Source: Actinophytocola gossypii
GTDB taxonomy: Bacteria; Actinomycetota; Actinomycetes; Mycobacteriales; Pseudonocardiaceae
Direction: 5' to 3'
NCBI RefSeq assembly: GCF_025165815.1
Contig: NZ_JAFFZE010000015.1
Coordinates: 186,001 to 250,000, forward strand
Length of the DNA stretch: 64,000 nucleotides
Every line of letters starts with the position of its first letter. Within the stretch, counting starts at the first letter, position 1. Shown here piece after piece: positions 1 to 6,986 of this stretch. The notes under the pieces were generated by a model that had not been told where the DNA came from, did no database searches, and was given only the letters and a program-made list of their open reading frames with translations. The position numbers and the translations under genes were made by a program.

Positions 1-411
1 CCGGGCCGCGGCGCCGGGGCCTACTACGTCGAGGTCGGCACCGAGGGCCTGCGGGTCGGCGGCGGCTGCTTCCACCTCGAGTCCGACCAGCTCGCCCGCT
101 ACCGCGCCGCGGTCGCCGAGGACCTGCACGGGCCCGAGCTGGCCCGGATCGTCGCCCGGCTGGCGAAGGCGGGCTGGGAGATCAGGGGCGACCGGCTGCG
201 TACCCGACCGCGCGGCGTCGACCCCGACCACCCCCGGATCGACCTGCTGCGGCACCGGTCGGTGTACGCGATGCGGGTCTGGCCGCCGGACGACGTACTG
301 CACGAGCGTGCCCTGATCGACCGGGTGCGCCGGGCCTTCCGCGCGGTGCGCCCGTTCAACGAGTGGGCCTGGAGCCATGTCGGAACCACCGAAAAGCGAA
401 CAGGGCGATAA
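1..411 (+). CDS. DUF2461 family protein, 5' truncated
   Basis: The window opens inside this gene; the visible part is 136 codons ending in TAA. The readable C-terminal portion has the features of the DUF2461 (TIGR02453) family: an AGAYYVEV strand, a GGGCFHLE stretch, then a helical region, and a late segment reading LLRHRSVYAMRVW before a tail rich in Arg. Members of this family are about 210-230 residues, so roughly the first 80 are missing. The family's biochemical role is not established. It sits upstream of pyruvate kinase with a 75-base gap that holds the pyk promoter, so the two are probably separate units. The family call rests on recall of the motif pattern, not a search. Confidence 0.7.
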   Translation, partial: PGRGAGAYYVEVGTEGLRVGGGCFHLESDQLARYRAAVAEDLHGPELARIVARLAKAGWEIRGDRLRTRPRGVDPDHPRIDLLRHRSVYAMRVWPPDDVLHERALIDRVRRAFRAVRPFNEWAWSHVGTTEKRTGR

Positions 412-472
412 CGTTCTGGATCGATCCGGTGGTTACTGACGGGTATCTCGGGATCGTTCCAGCGATCAGCGC

Positions 473-478
473 TAGGCT
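473..478 (+). promoter_or_regulatory. Putative -10 element of pyk (leaderless)
   Basis: TAGGCT lies 8 bases before the GTG start of pyruvate kinase, the spacing expected for a -10 element whose transcript begins at or next to the start codon. No good -35 hexamer is seen at the usual distance, and no Shine-Dalgarno sequence precedes the start, which fits a leaderless mRNA. Confidence 0.5.
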
Positions 479-486
479 GCGTACCC

Positions 487-1911
487 GTGAGTCGACGAGC
501 AAAGATTGTATGCACTCTGGGACCGGCGACCGCGACCCCGGAAAAGGTGCGCGAACTGGTCGCGGCCGGCATGGACGTCGCCAGGATGAACTTCAGCCAC
601 GGCAGCCAGAGCGACCACAAGCAGGTCTACGACCTGGTCCGGGCCGCCTCCGACGAGTCGGGCCGCGCGGTGGGCATCCTGGCCGACCTGCAGGGCCCCA
701 AGATCCGTCTCGGCACGTTCGCCGGCGGGAAGGTCGACTGGCAGGTCGGTGACGTCGTCCGGATCACCGTCGAGGACGTCGAGGGCACCCACGGGCGCGT
801 CTCCACCACCTACAAGGGCCTCGCCAGGGACGCGAAGGCTGGCGACCGCCTCCTGGTCGACGACGGCAACGTCGGGCTGACCGTCACCGCGGTCGAGGGG
901 CCGGACGTGGTCTGCGAGGTCACCGAGGGCGGCAAGGTCAGCAACAACAAGGGCATCTCGCTGCCCGGCATGGACGTGTCGGTGCCGGCGATGTCGGAGA
1001 AGGACATCGAGGACCTGGAGTTCGCGCTCCAACTCGGCGTGGACTTCGTGGCGCTGTCCTTCGTGCGTTCCCCGGCCGACATCGACCTGGTGCACCAGGT
1101 GATGGACCGGGTCGGCAAGGGCAGGCTGCCGGTGATCGCGAAGCTGGAGAAGCCGGAGGCGGTCAGCAACCTCGAGGCGATCGTGCTGGCCTTCGACGGC
1201 GTGATGGTCGCCCGCGGCGACCTGGGTGTCGAGCTGCCCCTCGAGCAGGTCCCGCTGGTGCAGAAGCGGACCATCCAGATCGCGCGGGAGAACGCGAAGC
1301 CGGTGATCGTGGCGACCCAGATGCTGGAGTCCATGATCAACAACTCCCGCCCGACCCGCGCCGAGACCTCCGACGTGGCGAACGCGGTGCTCGACGGCGC
1401 CGACGCGGTGATGCTGTCCGGCGAGACCAGCGTCGGCCGGTACCCGATCGAGACGGTCCAGACGATGAGCCGGATCGTGGAGGCCGTGGAGAGCGAGTCC
1501 ACGGTGGTACCGCCGCTGACCCACGTGCCGCGCACCAAGCGGGGCGTGCTGTCCTACGCGGCGCGCGACATCGGCGAGCGGCTCAACGCCAAGGCCCTGG
1601 TCGCGTTCACCCAGTCGGGGGACACCGTCCGGCGGCTGGCCCGGCTGCACACGCACCTGCCGCTGCTGGCGTTCACCCCGGAGCCCGCCGTCCGCAGTCA
1701 GCTGGCGCTGACCTGGGGCGTGGAGACGTTCATGGTGCCGTCGGTCGACTCGACCGACCTGATGGTGCGCCAGGTGGACACGTCCATGCTCTCGATCGGG
1801 CGATACCAGCCGGGCGATCTGGTGGTCGTGGTCGCCGGGTCCCCGCCCGGCACGGTCGGCTCGACTAACCTCATCCGCGTGCACCGGCTGGGCGAGGAGG
1901 ACCACGCCTGA
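487..1911 (+). CDS. pyk: Pyruvate kinase
   Basis: A 474-residue pyruvate kinase, the normal bacterial length, converting phosphoenolpyruvate and ADP to pyruvate and ATP in the last step of glycolysis. The N-terminus (RRAKIVCTLGPAT, then MNFSHG) is diagnostic. The active-site Lys lies in IAKLEKPEA at residue 219, followed by the metal-binding GDLGVE loop near residues 244-249 and MLSGETSVGRYP near 317. The C-terminal domain from about residue 350 is the allosteric-type domain. The GTG start is chosen because the conserved N-terminus begins directly there and a -10 element sits 8 bases before it. It is followed after 34 bases by an acyl-CoA thioesterase on the same strand, possibly co-transcribed. 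Confidence 0.97.
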   Translation: MSRRAKIVCTLGPATATPEKVRELVAAGMDVARMNFSHGSQSDHKQVYDLVRAASDESGRAVGILADLQGPKIRLGTFAGGKVDWQVGDVVRITVEDVEGTHGRVSTTYKGLARDAKAGDRLLVDDGNVGLTVTAVEGPDVVCEVTEGGKVSNNKGISLPGMDVSVPAMSEKDIEDLEFALQLGVDFVALSFVRSPADIDLVHQVMDRVGKGRLPVIAKLEKPEAVSNLEAIVLAFDGVMVARGDLGVELPLEQVPLVQKRTIQIARENAKPVIVATQMLESMINNSRPTRAETSDVANAVLDGADAVMLSGETSVGRYPIETVQTMSRIVEAVESESTVVPPLTHVPRTKRGVLSYAARDIGERLNAKALVAFTQSGDTVRRLARLHTHLPLLAFTPEPAVRSQLALTWGVETFMVPSVDSTDLMVRQVDTSMLSIGRYQPGDLVVVVAGSPPGTVGSTNLIRVHRLGEEDHA

Positions 1912-1945
1912 GCCGAACCCGGCTCGAGGAGCGGCGGACCATCCC

Positions 1946-2872
1946 ATGACTGAAGCGGCGCGGCAGGCTGCCGCGGACCTGGCCGAGCTGCGTGCCGGGT
2001 CGGGTGAGGCGGCGCACGGCCAGCCGGTGGTGGATCGGTTGGTCGCGCTGCTCGACCTCGAGCGGATCGAGGAGAACATCTTCCGCGGGGTCAGTCCGCC
2101 GCAGTCGCCGGTGCGGGTGTTCGGTGGGCAGGTCGCCGGCCAGGCGCTGGTGGCCGCCGGTCGCACCGCGCCGGCCGAGCGCAAGGTCCACTCGCTGCAC
2201 GCGTACTTCATCCGGCCGGGTGATCCGAGCGTCCCGATCGTGTACGAAGTCGATCGGATCCGGGACGGACGATCGTTCACCACCCGCCGGGTGACCGCGG
2301 TACAGCGCGGCAACGCGATCTTCGCGCTGTCCGCGTCCTTCCACCACGTCGAGCCCGGCATCGAGCACGCCGACCGGATGCCGGACGTGCCCGACCCGGA
2401 GACGCTGCCGACCAGGGCGGAGATCATCGCCGAGCACGCGGACAAGCTCGGCGTGTTCGCGACGATGCCGCGCCCGATCGACATCCGCTACGTCACCGAC
2501 CCGCCGTGGGTCTCCCGGGAGCGCGGCGGCACCGAGGCCCGCAGCCAGGTGTGGATGCGCGCCGACGGCATCCTGCCGGCCGACGACCTGCTGCACGTCT
2601 GCGTCCTGACCTACGCCTCGGACATGACCCTGCTCGACTCGGTCCTGGTCCGGCACGGCGCGTACTGGGGTTTCGACAACGTCGTCGGCGCGAGCCTGGA
2701 CCACGCGCTGTGGTTCCACCGGCCGTTCCGCGCCGACGAGTGGTTCCTGTACGACTGCGCGTCGCCCAGCGCGTCCGGGGCGCGGGGGCTCGCGACCGGC
2801 CGCTTCTTCACCCGGGACGGCACGCTGATCGCGACCGTGGTCCAGGAGGGCCTGCTCCGGATCCTCGACTAG
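1946..2872 (+). CDS. tesB: Acyl-CoA thioesterase II (TesB type)
   Basis: A 308-residue double-hotdog thioesterase that hydrolyses acyl-CoA to free fatty acid and CoA. The N-terminal hotdog carries VFGGQVAGQALVAA and the region HSLHAYFIRPGD typical of TesB. The C-terminal hotdog carries SLDHALWFHRPF with the conserved Asp, GLATGRFFTRDG, and a Gln in VVQEGLLR matching the Asp/Thr/Gln catalytic set known for the E. coli enzyme. Length matches the family. The ATG start is preceded by a GAGGAG sequence about 15 bases upstream, somewhat far. The short gap after pyk suggests co-transcription. Substrate chain length cannot be read from the sequence. Confidence 0.93.
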   Translation: MTEAARQAAADLAELRAGSGEAAHGQPVVDRLVALLDLERIEENIFRGVSPPQSPVRVFGGQVAGQALVAAGRTAPAERKVHSLHAYFIRPGDPSVPIVYEVDRIRDGRSFTTRRVTAVQRGNAIFALSASFHHVEPGIEHADRMPDVPDPETLPTRAEIIAEHADKLGVFATMPRPIDIRYVTDPPWVSRERGGTEARSQVWMRADGILPADDLLHVCVLTYASDMTLLDSVLVRHGAYWGFDNVVGASLDHALWFHRPFRADEWFLYDCASPSASGARGLATGRFFTRDGTLIATVVQEGLLRILD

Positions 2873-2957
2873 TTGGCGACTGGTTGCCGATTGTCAGGAA
2901 GGCAGCGGGGTAGGAGGATCCTTCACCTGACGATCCCTGCTCACCCCGGGAGCCCCT

Positions 2958-4481
2958 GTGCGCAGACCCGTACGCCTGACCGCCCTGCTGGCCGGCCTGA
3001 TCCTGCTCGTGGGCGCCGCCCCCGTGCAGGCCCAGAACGACACCACCCTGGGCGCCGACCTGGACGCCATCCTGGCCGACCCCGGTCTCGCCGGCGCCGA
3101 CGTCGGCCTGGTCGTGACCACCCTCGACGGCGAGGTCGTCTACCAGCGCGCGAGCGAACGCCGCCAGCAGCCCGCGTCGAACGCCAAGCTCGCCACCTCG
3201 GCCGCCGCCCTGGAGATCCTCGGCCCGGACCACACGTTCACCACCACCGTCGCCACGCCCGCGCGCCGCACCGGCCCGGTCCTGCACGGCGACCTGTACC
3301 TCAGGGGCACCGGCGACCCGACCATGCTGGCCGGCGACTACGACGCCCTGGCCGAGCGGGTGGCCGACAGCGGTGTGCGCCTCGTCACCGGCCGGCTGGC
3401 GGCCGACGACACCTGGTTCGACGACGTCCGGCTCGGCGTGTCCTGGGCCTGGGACGACGAGCCGTACTACTACAACGCGCAGGTGTCTGCGCTGACCGCG
3501 TCGCCGGACACCGACTACGACGCGGGCTCGATCATCGTCCGGGTCGCTCCCGGTGCGGCGGGCGGCCCGGCGGTGGTGACCACCGAGCCGCCGACGGACT
3601 ACGTGCGGATCGTCAACGAGGCGACCACGGGTGCCGCCGGCTCCGACGACACCGTCTCCGTCGACCGCGAGCACGGCGGGAACACGTTCACGATCACCGG
3701 CTCGATCCCGGCGGACGGCTCCGCGACCACCGAGTGGATGGCGGTCTGGGAGCCGACGGACTACGCCGCGTCCCTGTTCCGCGCCGCGCTGGAGCGGCAC
3801 GGCGTCCGGGTTCTCGGCCGAACCGTGCGGGCCGCGACCCCGGCGGACGCGCGGGTGCTGGCGTCCCGGGAGTCGATGCCGCTGCGCGAGCTGCAGGTGC
3901 CGTTCCTGAAGCTGTCCAACAACCTGCACGCGGAGATCCTGGTGAAGGCGATCGGCCGGAAGGTCGCCGGCGAGGGCAGCTGGGACGCCGGCCGGCCGGC
4001 GGTGGCCGACGCACTGGCCGGGCTCGGTGTGACGGGCAAGCTGTCCCTGGTGGACGGCTCCGGGCTGTCCCGGATGGACCAGATCTCGCCGGATCAGCTG
4101 GCGCAGCTGCTGGCCGGCGCGGTCGACCGGCCGTGGTTCGCGGACTGGTACGAGGCGCTGCCGATCGCGGGGGAGTCCGAGCGCATGGTGGGTGGCACCT
4201 TGCGCAGCCGGATGGACGGCACGGCGGCGGACGGCGCGGTACACGCGAAGACCGGCTCGCTCACCGGCGTGTCCGGACTGTCGGGCTACGTGGACACGGC
4301 GGCCGGCGACCGGTGGATCTTCTCGATGGTCACCAACAACACGATCGGCGTGAACACGAAGGCGATCGAGGACAAGGTGGCGATCCGCCTGGCCGAGGAG
4401 GGCGGCGAGACCTCCCGACCCGGCCCGAAGGTCTCGTCCCACGAGGTCACCGTGGAGTGCAGCTGGGAGAAGGCCTGCTGA
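2958..4481 (+). CDS. dacB: D-alanyl-D-alanine carboxypeptidase/endopeptidase (PBP4, S13 family)
   Basis: A 507-residue low-molecular-mass penicillin-binding protein that trims or cleaves peptidoglycan cross-links outside the membrane. A signal peptide covers about residues 1-26 (basic start, hydrophobic core, AQA-type cleavage site). The three active-site motifs of serine DD-peptidases are present: SNAK (S74 to K77), SNN at 320-322 and KTG at 431-433. The long insert between the first two motifs is typical of class C PBP4/DacB. The GTG start places the signal peptide at the extreme N-terminus. The C-terminus ends before a palindromic repeat cluster. Neighbours do not suggest an operon. Confidence 0.94.
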   Translation: MRRPVRLTALLAGLILLVGAAPVQAQNDTTLGADLDAILADPGLAGADVGLVVTTLDGEVVYQRASERRQQPASNAKLATSAAALEILGPDHTFTTTVATPARRTGPVLHGDLYLRGTGDPTMLAGDYDALAERVADSGVRLVTGRLAADDTWFDDVRLGVSWAWDDEPYYYNAQVSALTASPDTDYDAGSIIVRVAPGAAGGPAVVTTEPPTDYVRIVNEATTGAAGSDDTVSVDREHGGNTFTITGSIPADGSATTEWMAVWEPTDYAASLFRAALERHGVRVLGRTVRAATPADARVLASRESMPLRELQVPFLKLSNNLHAEILVKAIGRKVAGEGSWDAGRPAVADALAGLGVTGKLSLVDGSGLSRMDQISPDQLAQLLAGAVDRPWFADWYEALPIAGESERMVGGTLRSRMDGTAADGAVHAKTGSLTGVSGLSGYVDTAAGDRWIFSMVTNNTIGVNTKAIEDKVAIRLAEEGGETSRPGPKVSSHEVTVECSWEKAC

Positions 4482-4502
4482 CCCACCCTGAACCGCCGCG
4501 AC

Positions 4503-4588
4503 CGTACGACTCGCCCGCCGGGAACGTACGACTCGCGCCCCTCGCGAGTCGTACGTTCCCGTTCGGTGAGTCGTACGTTCCCGTTCGG
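4503..4588. repeat. Palindromic repeat cluster, 22-bp period
   Basis: Two direct copies of CGTACGACTCGC (4503-4514, 4525-4536) are followed by two copies of the inverted form within GAGTCGTACGTTCCCGTTCGG (4546-4566 and 4568-4588); both pairs are spaced 22 bases. The inner arms form a perfect 18-bp stem (4520-4537 with 4543-4560) around a 5-base loop. It lies between the convergent ends of dacB and the next gene and could end transcription from both sides. The organisation resembles an extragenic palindromic repeat family. Confidence 0.8.
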
Positions 4589-4605
4589 CGGTGCGGGTGC
4601 GGGGC

Positions 4606-4640
4606 GGGTCCGGGACCGGTCGGGGGACGGTCCCGGACCC
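4606..4640. terminator. Hairpin, 13-bp perfect stem
   Basis: GGGTCCGGGACCG at 4606-4618 pairs perfectly with 4628-4640 around a 9-base loop. It lies just downstream of the palindromic repeat cluster, between two convergent genes, and is not followed by a T run. It is a likely factor-independent-like terminator of the kind common in GC-rich actinobacteria, acting on either strand. Confidence 0.55.
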
Positions 4641-4741
4641 ACCGTTGCGGATGCTCCGTGGGAGAGATGGGGGGAGCGGGGCACCCGCGACGAGCGTGGG
4701 CTGGGCGAACCCGCGCTCGTGGTCTGGTCGTGCTGGTCCGG

Positions 4742-5113
4742 TCAGCCGGGGGCGCGCATCAGGCCGCGGGGGTCGGCGAGCACCACGGGGCGGCGGATGG
4801 GGGCCGTCCGTTCGACGGGGGCTGGCTGTTCGTCGTCGGGGGCGACCAGGCACAGGTGCGCGCTCAGGTAGGCCCGGCACGGCGCGGGGGTGCGGCCGAA
4901 GCGGCTCGCGCGGCAGTTGGGGCAGCGGCCGTACTCGTCCGGCGCGTGCTCGTCCAGTACCGCCCGCAGCGCCTCGACCAGGCGGGGCAGCTCGTGGCGG
5001 GCCATCCGGGCCACGGTCCGGTCGTCGCCGTGGCTCGCGCCGCGTGCGACGTCAACCAGATACTCGGCCAGCGAGGTCTCCAGCTGACCAAAGATCGGAC
5101 TACGCACCGTCAC
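4742..5113 (-). CDS. Conserved small protein with CxxC pair, function unknown
   Basis: A 123-residue protein starting at a GTG with an ACGGGAG ribosome-binding sequence upstream. The N-terminal half is predicted helical (QLETSLAEYLVD, ARMARHELPRLVEALRAVL); the centre holds CPNC followed by a third Cys in APCRAY and a fourth in AHLCLV, so a CxxC-x13-C-x6-C set that could bind a metal. The C-terminus is Pro-rich. Third-position GC and the convergent arrangement with dacB support it as a real gene. I recall similar hypothetical proteins in Pseudonocardiaceae but know no function. Confidence 0.7.
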   Translation of the reverse strand: MTVRSPIFGQLETSLAEYLVDVARGASHGDDRTVARMARHELPRLVEALRAVLDEHAPDEYGRCPNCRASRFGRTPAPCRAYLSAHLCLVAPDDEQPAPVERTAPIRRPVVLADPRGLMRAPG

Positions 5114-5446
5114 TCCCGTTGGACGTTCGATAACGAGCGGTTAACCTTGGCTCGTCGCCGTTGCGTGTTCCCCGGGTCACGGGGCGAATTACAACGATGC
5201 GGCGGCGATCTTCGGCGGGACGCCTCCGGTCGCATTAGCAGCTTGCGCCAAGAGACCCGCATTTTGCAACTTGCAATACACGATCGGGTGACAGGGTGGG
5301 GCGTGGATGGAATTCGCCGGGGCATCGCGGGCACGCTGTTCTCGGTTTCCCCACTTTCTTGCTCGGTTGCTCGTACCCGGGGTGAGAGCATCGTCCCGGC
5401 ACGGCAACCCGCACGCGCCCATGACAACCAGGTGAGGTGATCCGAG
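5114..5446. other. Divergent intergenic region, locally AT-richer
   Basis: 333 bases between the divergent small protein and XRE regulator genes. No coding potential is evident. It holds two TTGCAA palindromes spaced 7 bases apart (5274-5279 and 5281-5286), a possible operator, and a ribosome-binding AGGTGAG just before the regulator start. The base composition around 5130-5300 is clearly lower in GC than the genes, consistent with promoters in both directions. Confidence 0.4.
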
Positions 5447-6295
5447 TTGGCGCGAGGTCCCAGCCCGACGGTCCGCCGCCGACGGCTCGCCAGCGAGCTG
5501 CGGCGGCTCCGCGAGGCCGCGGAGCTGACCATCGACGAGGTCGGCGAGAAGCTGGAATGCTCGGCGTCCAAGATCAGTCGTATCGAGACCGGGCACGTCG
5601 GGGTCACCCCGCGCGACGTCCGGGACATGCTCGAGGTGTACGGCATCGAGGACGACGAGCGCGAGGCGCTGGTCCAACTGGCCCGCGAGGCCCGCAAGAA
5701 GGGCTGGTGGCACGCCTACAACGAGGTGTTCACCGGCTCGTTCGTCGGTCTCGAGTCCGATGCGGCCTCGCTGCACACCGCCCAGGCGCTGCTCGTCCCG
5801 GGTCTCATGCAGACCGAGGGCTACACCAGGGCGGTGCATCGCGCGATCAGTCCGGACGCGACGGAGGCCGATGTGGAGCGCCGGGTCAGGGCGCGACTGA
5901 CCAGGCAGAAGCTGCTCGCCGACGCCAACCCGCCGGAGTACTGGGCAGTGCTCGACGAGGCCGTGCTGTACCGCACGGTCGGTGGCTCGGAGATCATGCG
6001 CGAGCAGCTGGAGCGCCTGGTCGAGCTGGCCGCGTTGCCGCACGTCACTCTGCAGGTCGTGCCGTTCGCCGCCGGTGCGCACGCCGGGATGGAGGGCCCG
6101 TTCCTCATCCTCGGCTTCCCCGAGCAGGCCGACCCGGACGTCGTGTACGTCGAGTACACGACAAGTGGTGTCTACTTGGAACAGCCATCCGACGTACATC
6201 GGTATACGTTGATGTTCGACCATTTGCGTGCGGCGGCATTGAAACCGGATGACACCATCGCAATGGTCGAGCGGGCCGCCGACCGGTTGGCCTAG
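5447..6295 (+). CDS. XRE-family regulator with DUF5753 domain
   Basis: A 282-residue protein with an N-terminal helix-turn-helix of the Cro/C1 type at about residues 12-66 (LRRLREAAELTIDEVGEKL, then SASKISRIETG) and a C-terminal DUF5753 domain from about residue 95 (LHTAQALLVPGLMQTEGYTRA; LEQPSDVHRYTLMFDHLRAAAL). This architecture is one of the most duplicated regulator families in Streptomyces and relatives and is normally paired with a DUF397 protein, as here 24 bases downstream. The start is TTG, supported by AGGTGAG upstream and by the HTH beginning soon after. Such pairs act in development and antibiotic control and have been compared with toxin-antitoxin modules; the target here is unknown. 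Confidence 0.93.
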   Translation: MARGPSPTVRRRRLASELRRLREAAELTIDEVGEKLECSASKISRIETGHVGVTPRDVRDMLEVYGIEDDEREALVQLAREARKKGWWHAYNEVFTGSFVGLESDAASLHTAQALLVPGLMQTEGYTRAVHRAISPDATEADVERRVRARLTRQKLLADANPPEYWAVLDEAVLYRTVGGSEIMREQLERLVELAALPHVTLQVVPFAAGAHAGMEGPFLILGFPEQADPDVVYVEYTTSGVYLEQPSDVHRYTLMFDHLRAAALKPDDTIAMVERAADRLA

Positions 6296-6319
6296 CGTCT
6301 ATTTTGAGAGGAGCAGAGT

Positions 6320-6526
6320 GTGACCCTTTCTGACCTGACAGGTTCCGTATGGCGGAAGAGCAGCCGTAGCGGAGCGGGCAACGACTGTGTCGAGCTTGTC
6401 GTGGCCAGAAACGGCGCAGCGGTGCGCGACTCCAAGAGCCCGGAGACCGGTCACATCGCGTTCGCCGGGGCCGGGTGGAACGCCTTCGTGGGTGTCCTGA
6501 AGGAGGGACGCTACGACAGCGCCTGA
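6320..6526 (+). CDS. DUF397 domain protein
   Basis: A 68-residue protein with the full DUF397 signature: W-RKSSRSG near residues 11-18, NDCVELV, AVRDSKSPE and a C-terminal AFVGVLKEGR. The family partners with XRE/DUF5753 regulators and is thought to interact with them. GTG start with GAGAGGAG in front. It lies 24 bases downstream of its likely partner and is probably in the same transcript. Confidence 0.93.
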   Translation: MTLSDLTGSVWRKSSRSGAGNDCVELVVARNGAAVRDSKSPETGHIAFAGAGWNAFVGVLKEGRYDSA

Positions 6527-6600
6527 TTTGTCCGACACATCCGATTAGGTAGCGGGTGCTCTCCAGACCCTGGAGCACCGGCTCATATGAGGTCCGGCGC

Positions 6601-6678
6601 GTGCCTTACCGGGTTTCCGCACCCCGTCGGCCCGCCCTTACCGCTTCCCTTACCGCCTCACCCGTACGGGTAAGGCAC
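6601..6678. promoter_or_regulatory. Array of CCTTACC heptamers with flanking inverted repeat
   Basis: CCTTACC occurs at 6604-6610, 6636-6642 and 6648-6654, and its complement GGTAAGG at 6669-6675. The outermost copies form a perfect 10-bp inverted repeat (GTGCCTTACC at 6601-6610 with GGTAAGGCAC at 6669-6678). The array lies 100-175 bases before the next gene and looks like a multi-site operator. Confidence 0.5.
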
Positions 6679-6777
6679 GACGATCCTGAGGGCATTGCGC
6701 AACCGTCCGATGCTCGGTCGGCGGTCTCAGGACGACTCTCGACCTCGTCAACGAAGGACGAGCGACGAGGAGTCGAG

Positions 6778-6975
6778 ATGAACACCACGCCCGAGATGGT
6801 CCGCGCCGAGATGGACTACCGCCTGGAGCGCGCCGTCAGCGGCGTCGCCCTGGAGCACCTGCGTGCCGCACGTGCGCTGCACCGGCCGTGGTGGCGGCGG
6901 CGCACCGACTGGGTCGCCGACAACTCCCTCCCGACACCGTCCGACCAGGGAAACGCGGTACGGCGGGCTGCCTGA
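6778..6975 (+). CDS. Small hypothetical protein (65 aa)
   Basis: A 65-residue protein beginning with ATG after a GACGAGGAG ribosome-binding region. It is charged and mostly helical, with a Trp/Arg cluster in the middle (RPWWRRRTDW) and a polar tail. I recognise no domain. The stop lies 11 bases before the start of the large LuxR-type regulator, so the two are probably transcribed together downstream of the CCTTACC array. Expression is plausible but not certain. Confidence 0.55.
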   Translation: MNTTPEMVRAEMDYRLERAVSGVALEHLRAARALHRPWWRRRTDWVADNSLPTPSDQGNAVRRAA

Positions 6976-6986
6976 GGTGTGCGACC

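Noticed and set aside
472-2484. Long minus-strand open frame over pyk and tesB
   Set aside because: Antiparallel shadow of two clear genes; the translation is His/Arg/Gly-rich with no motif.
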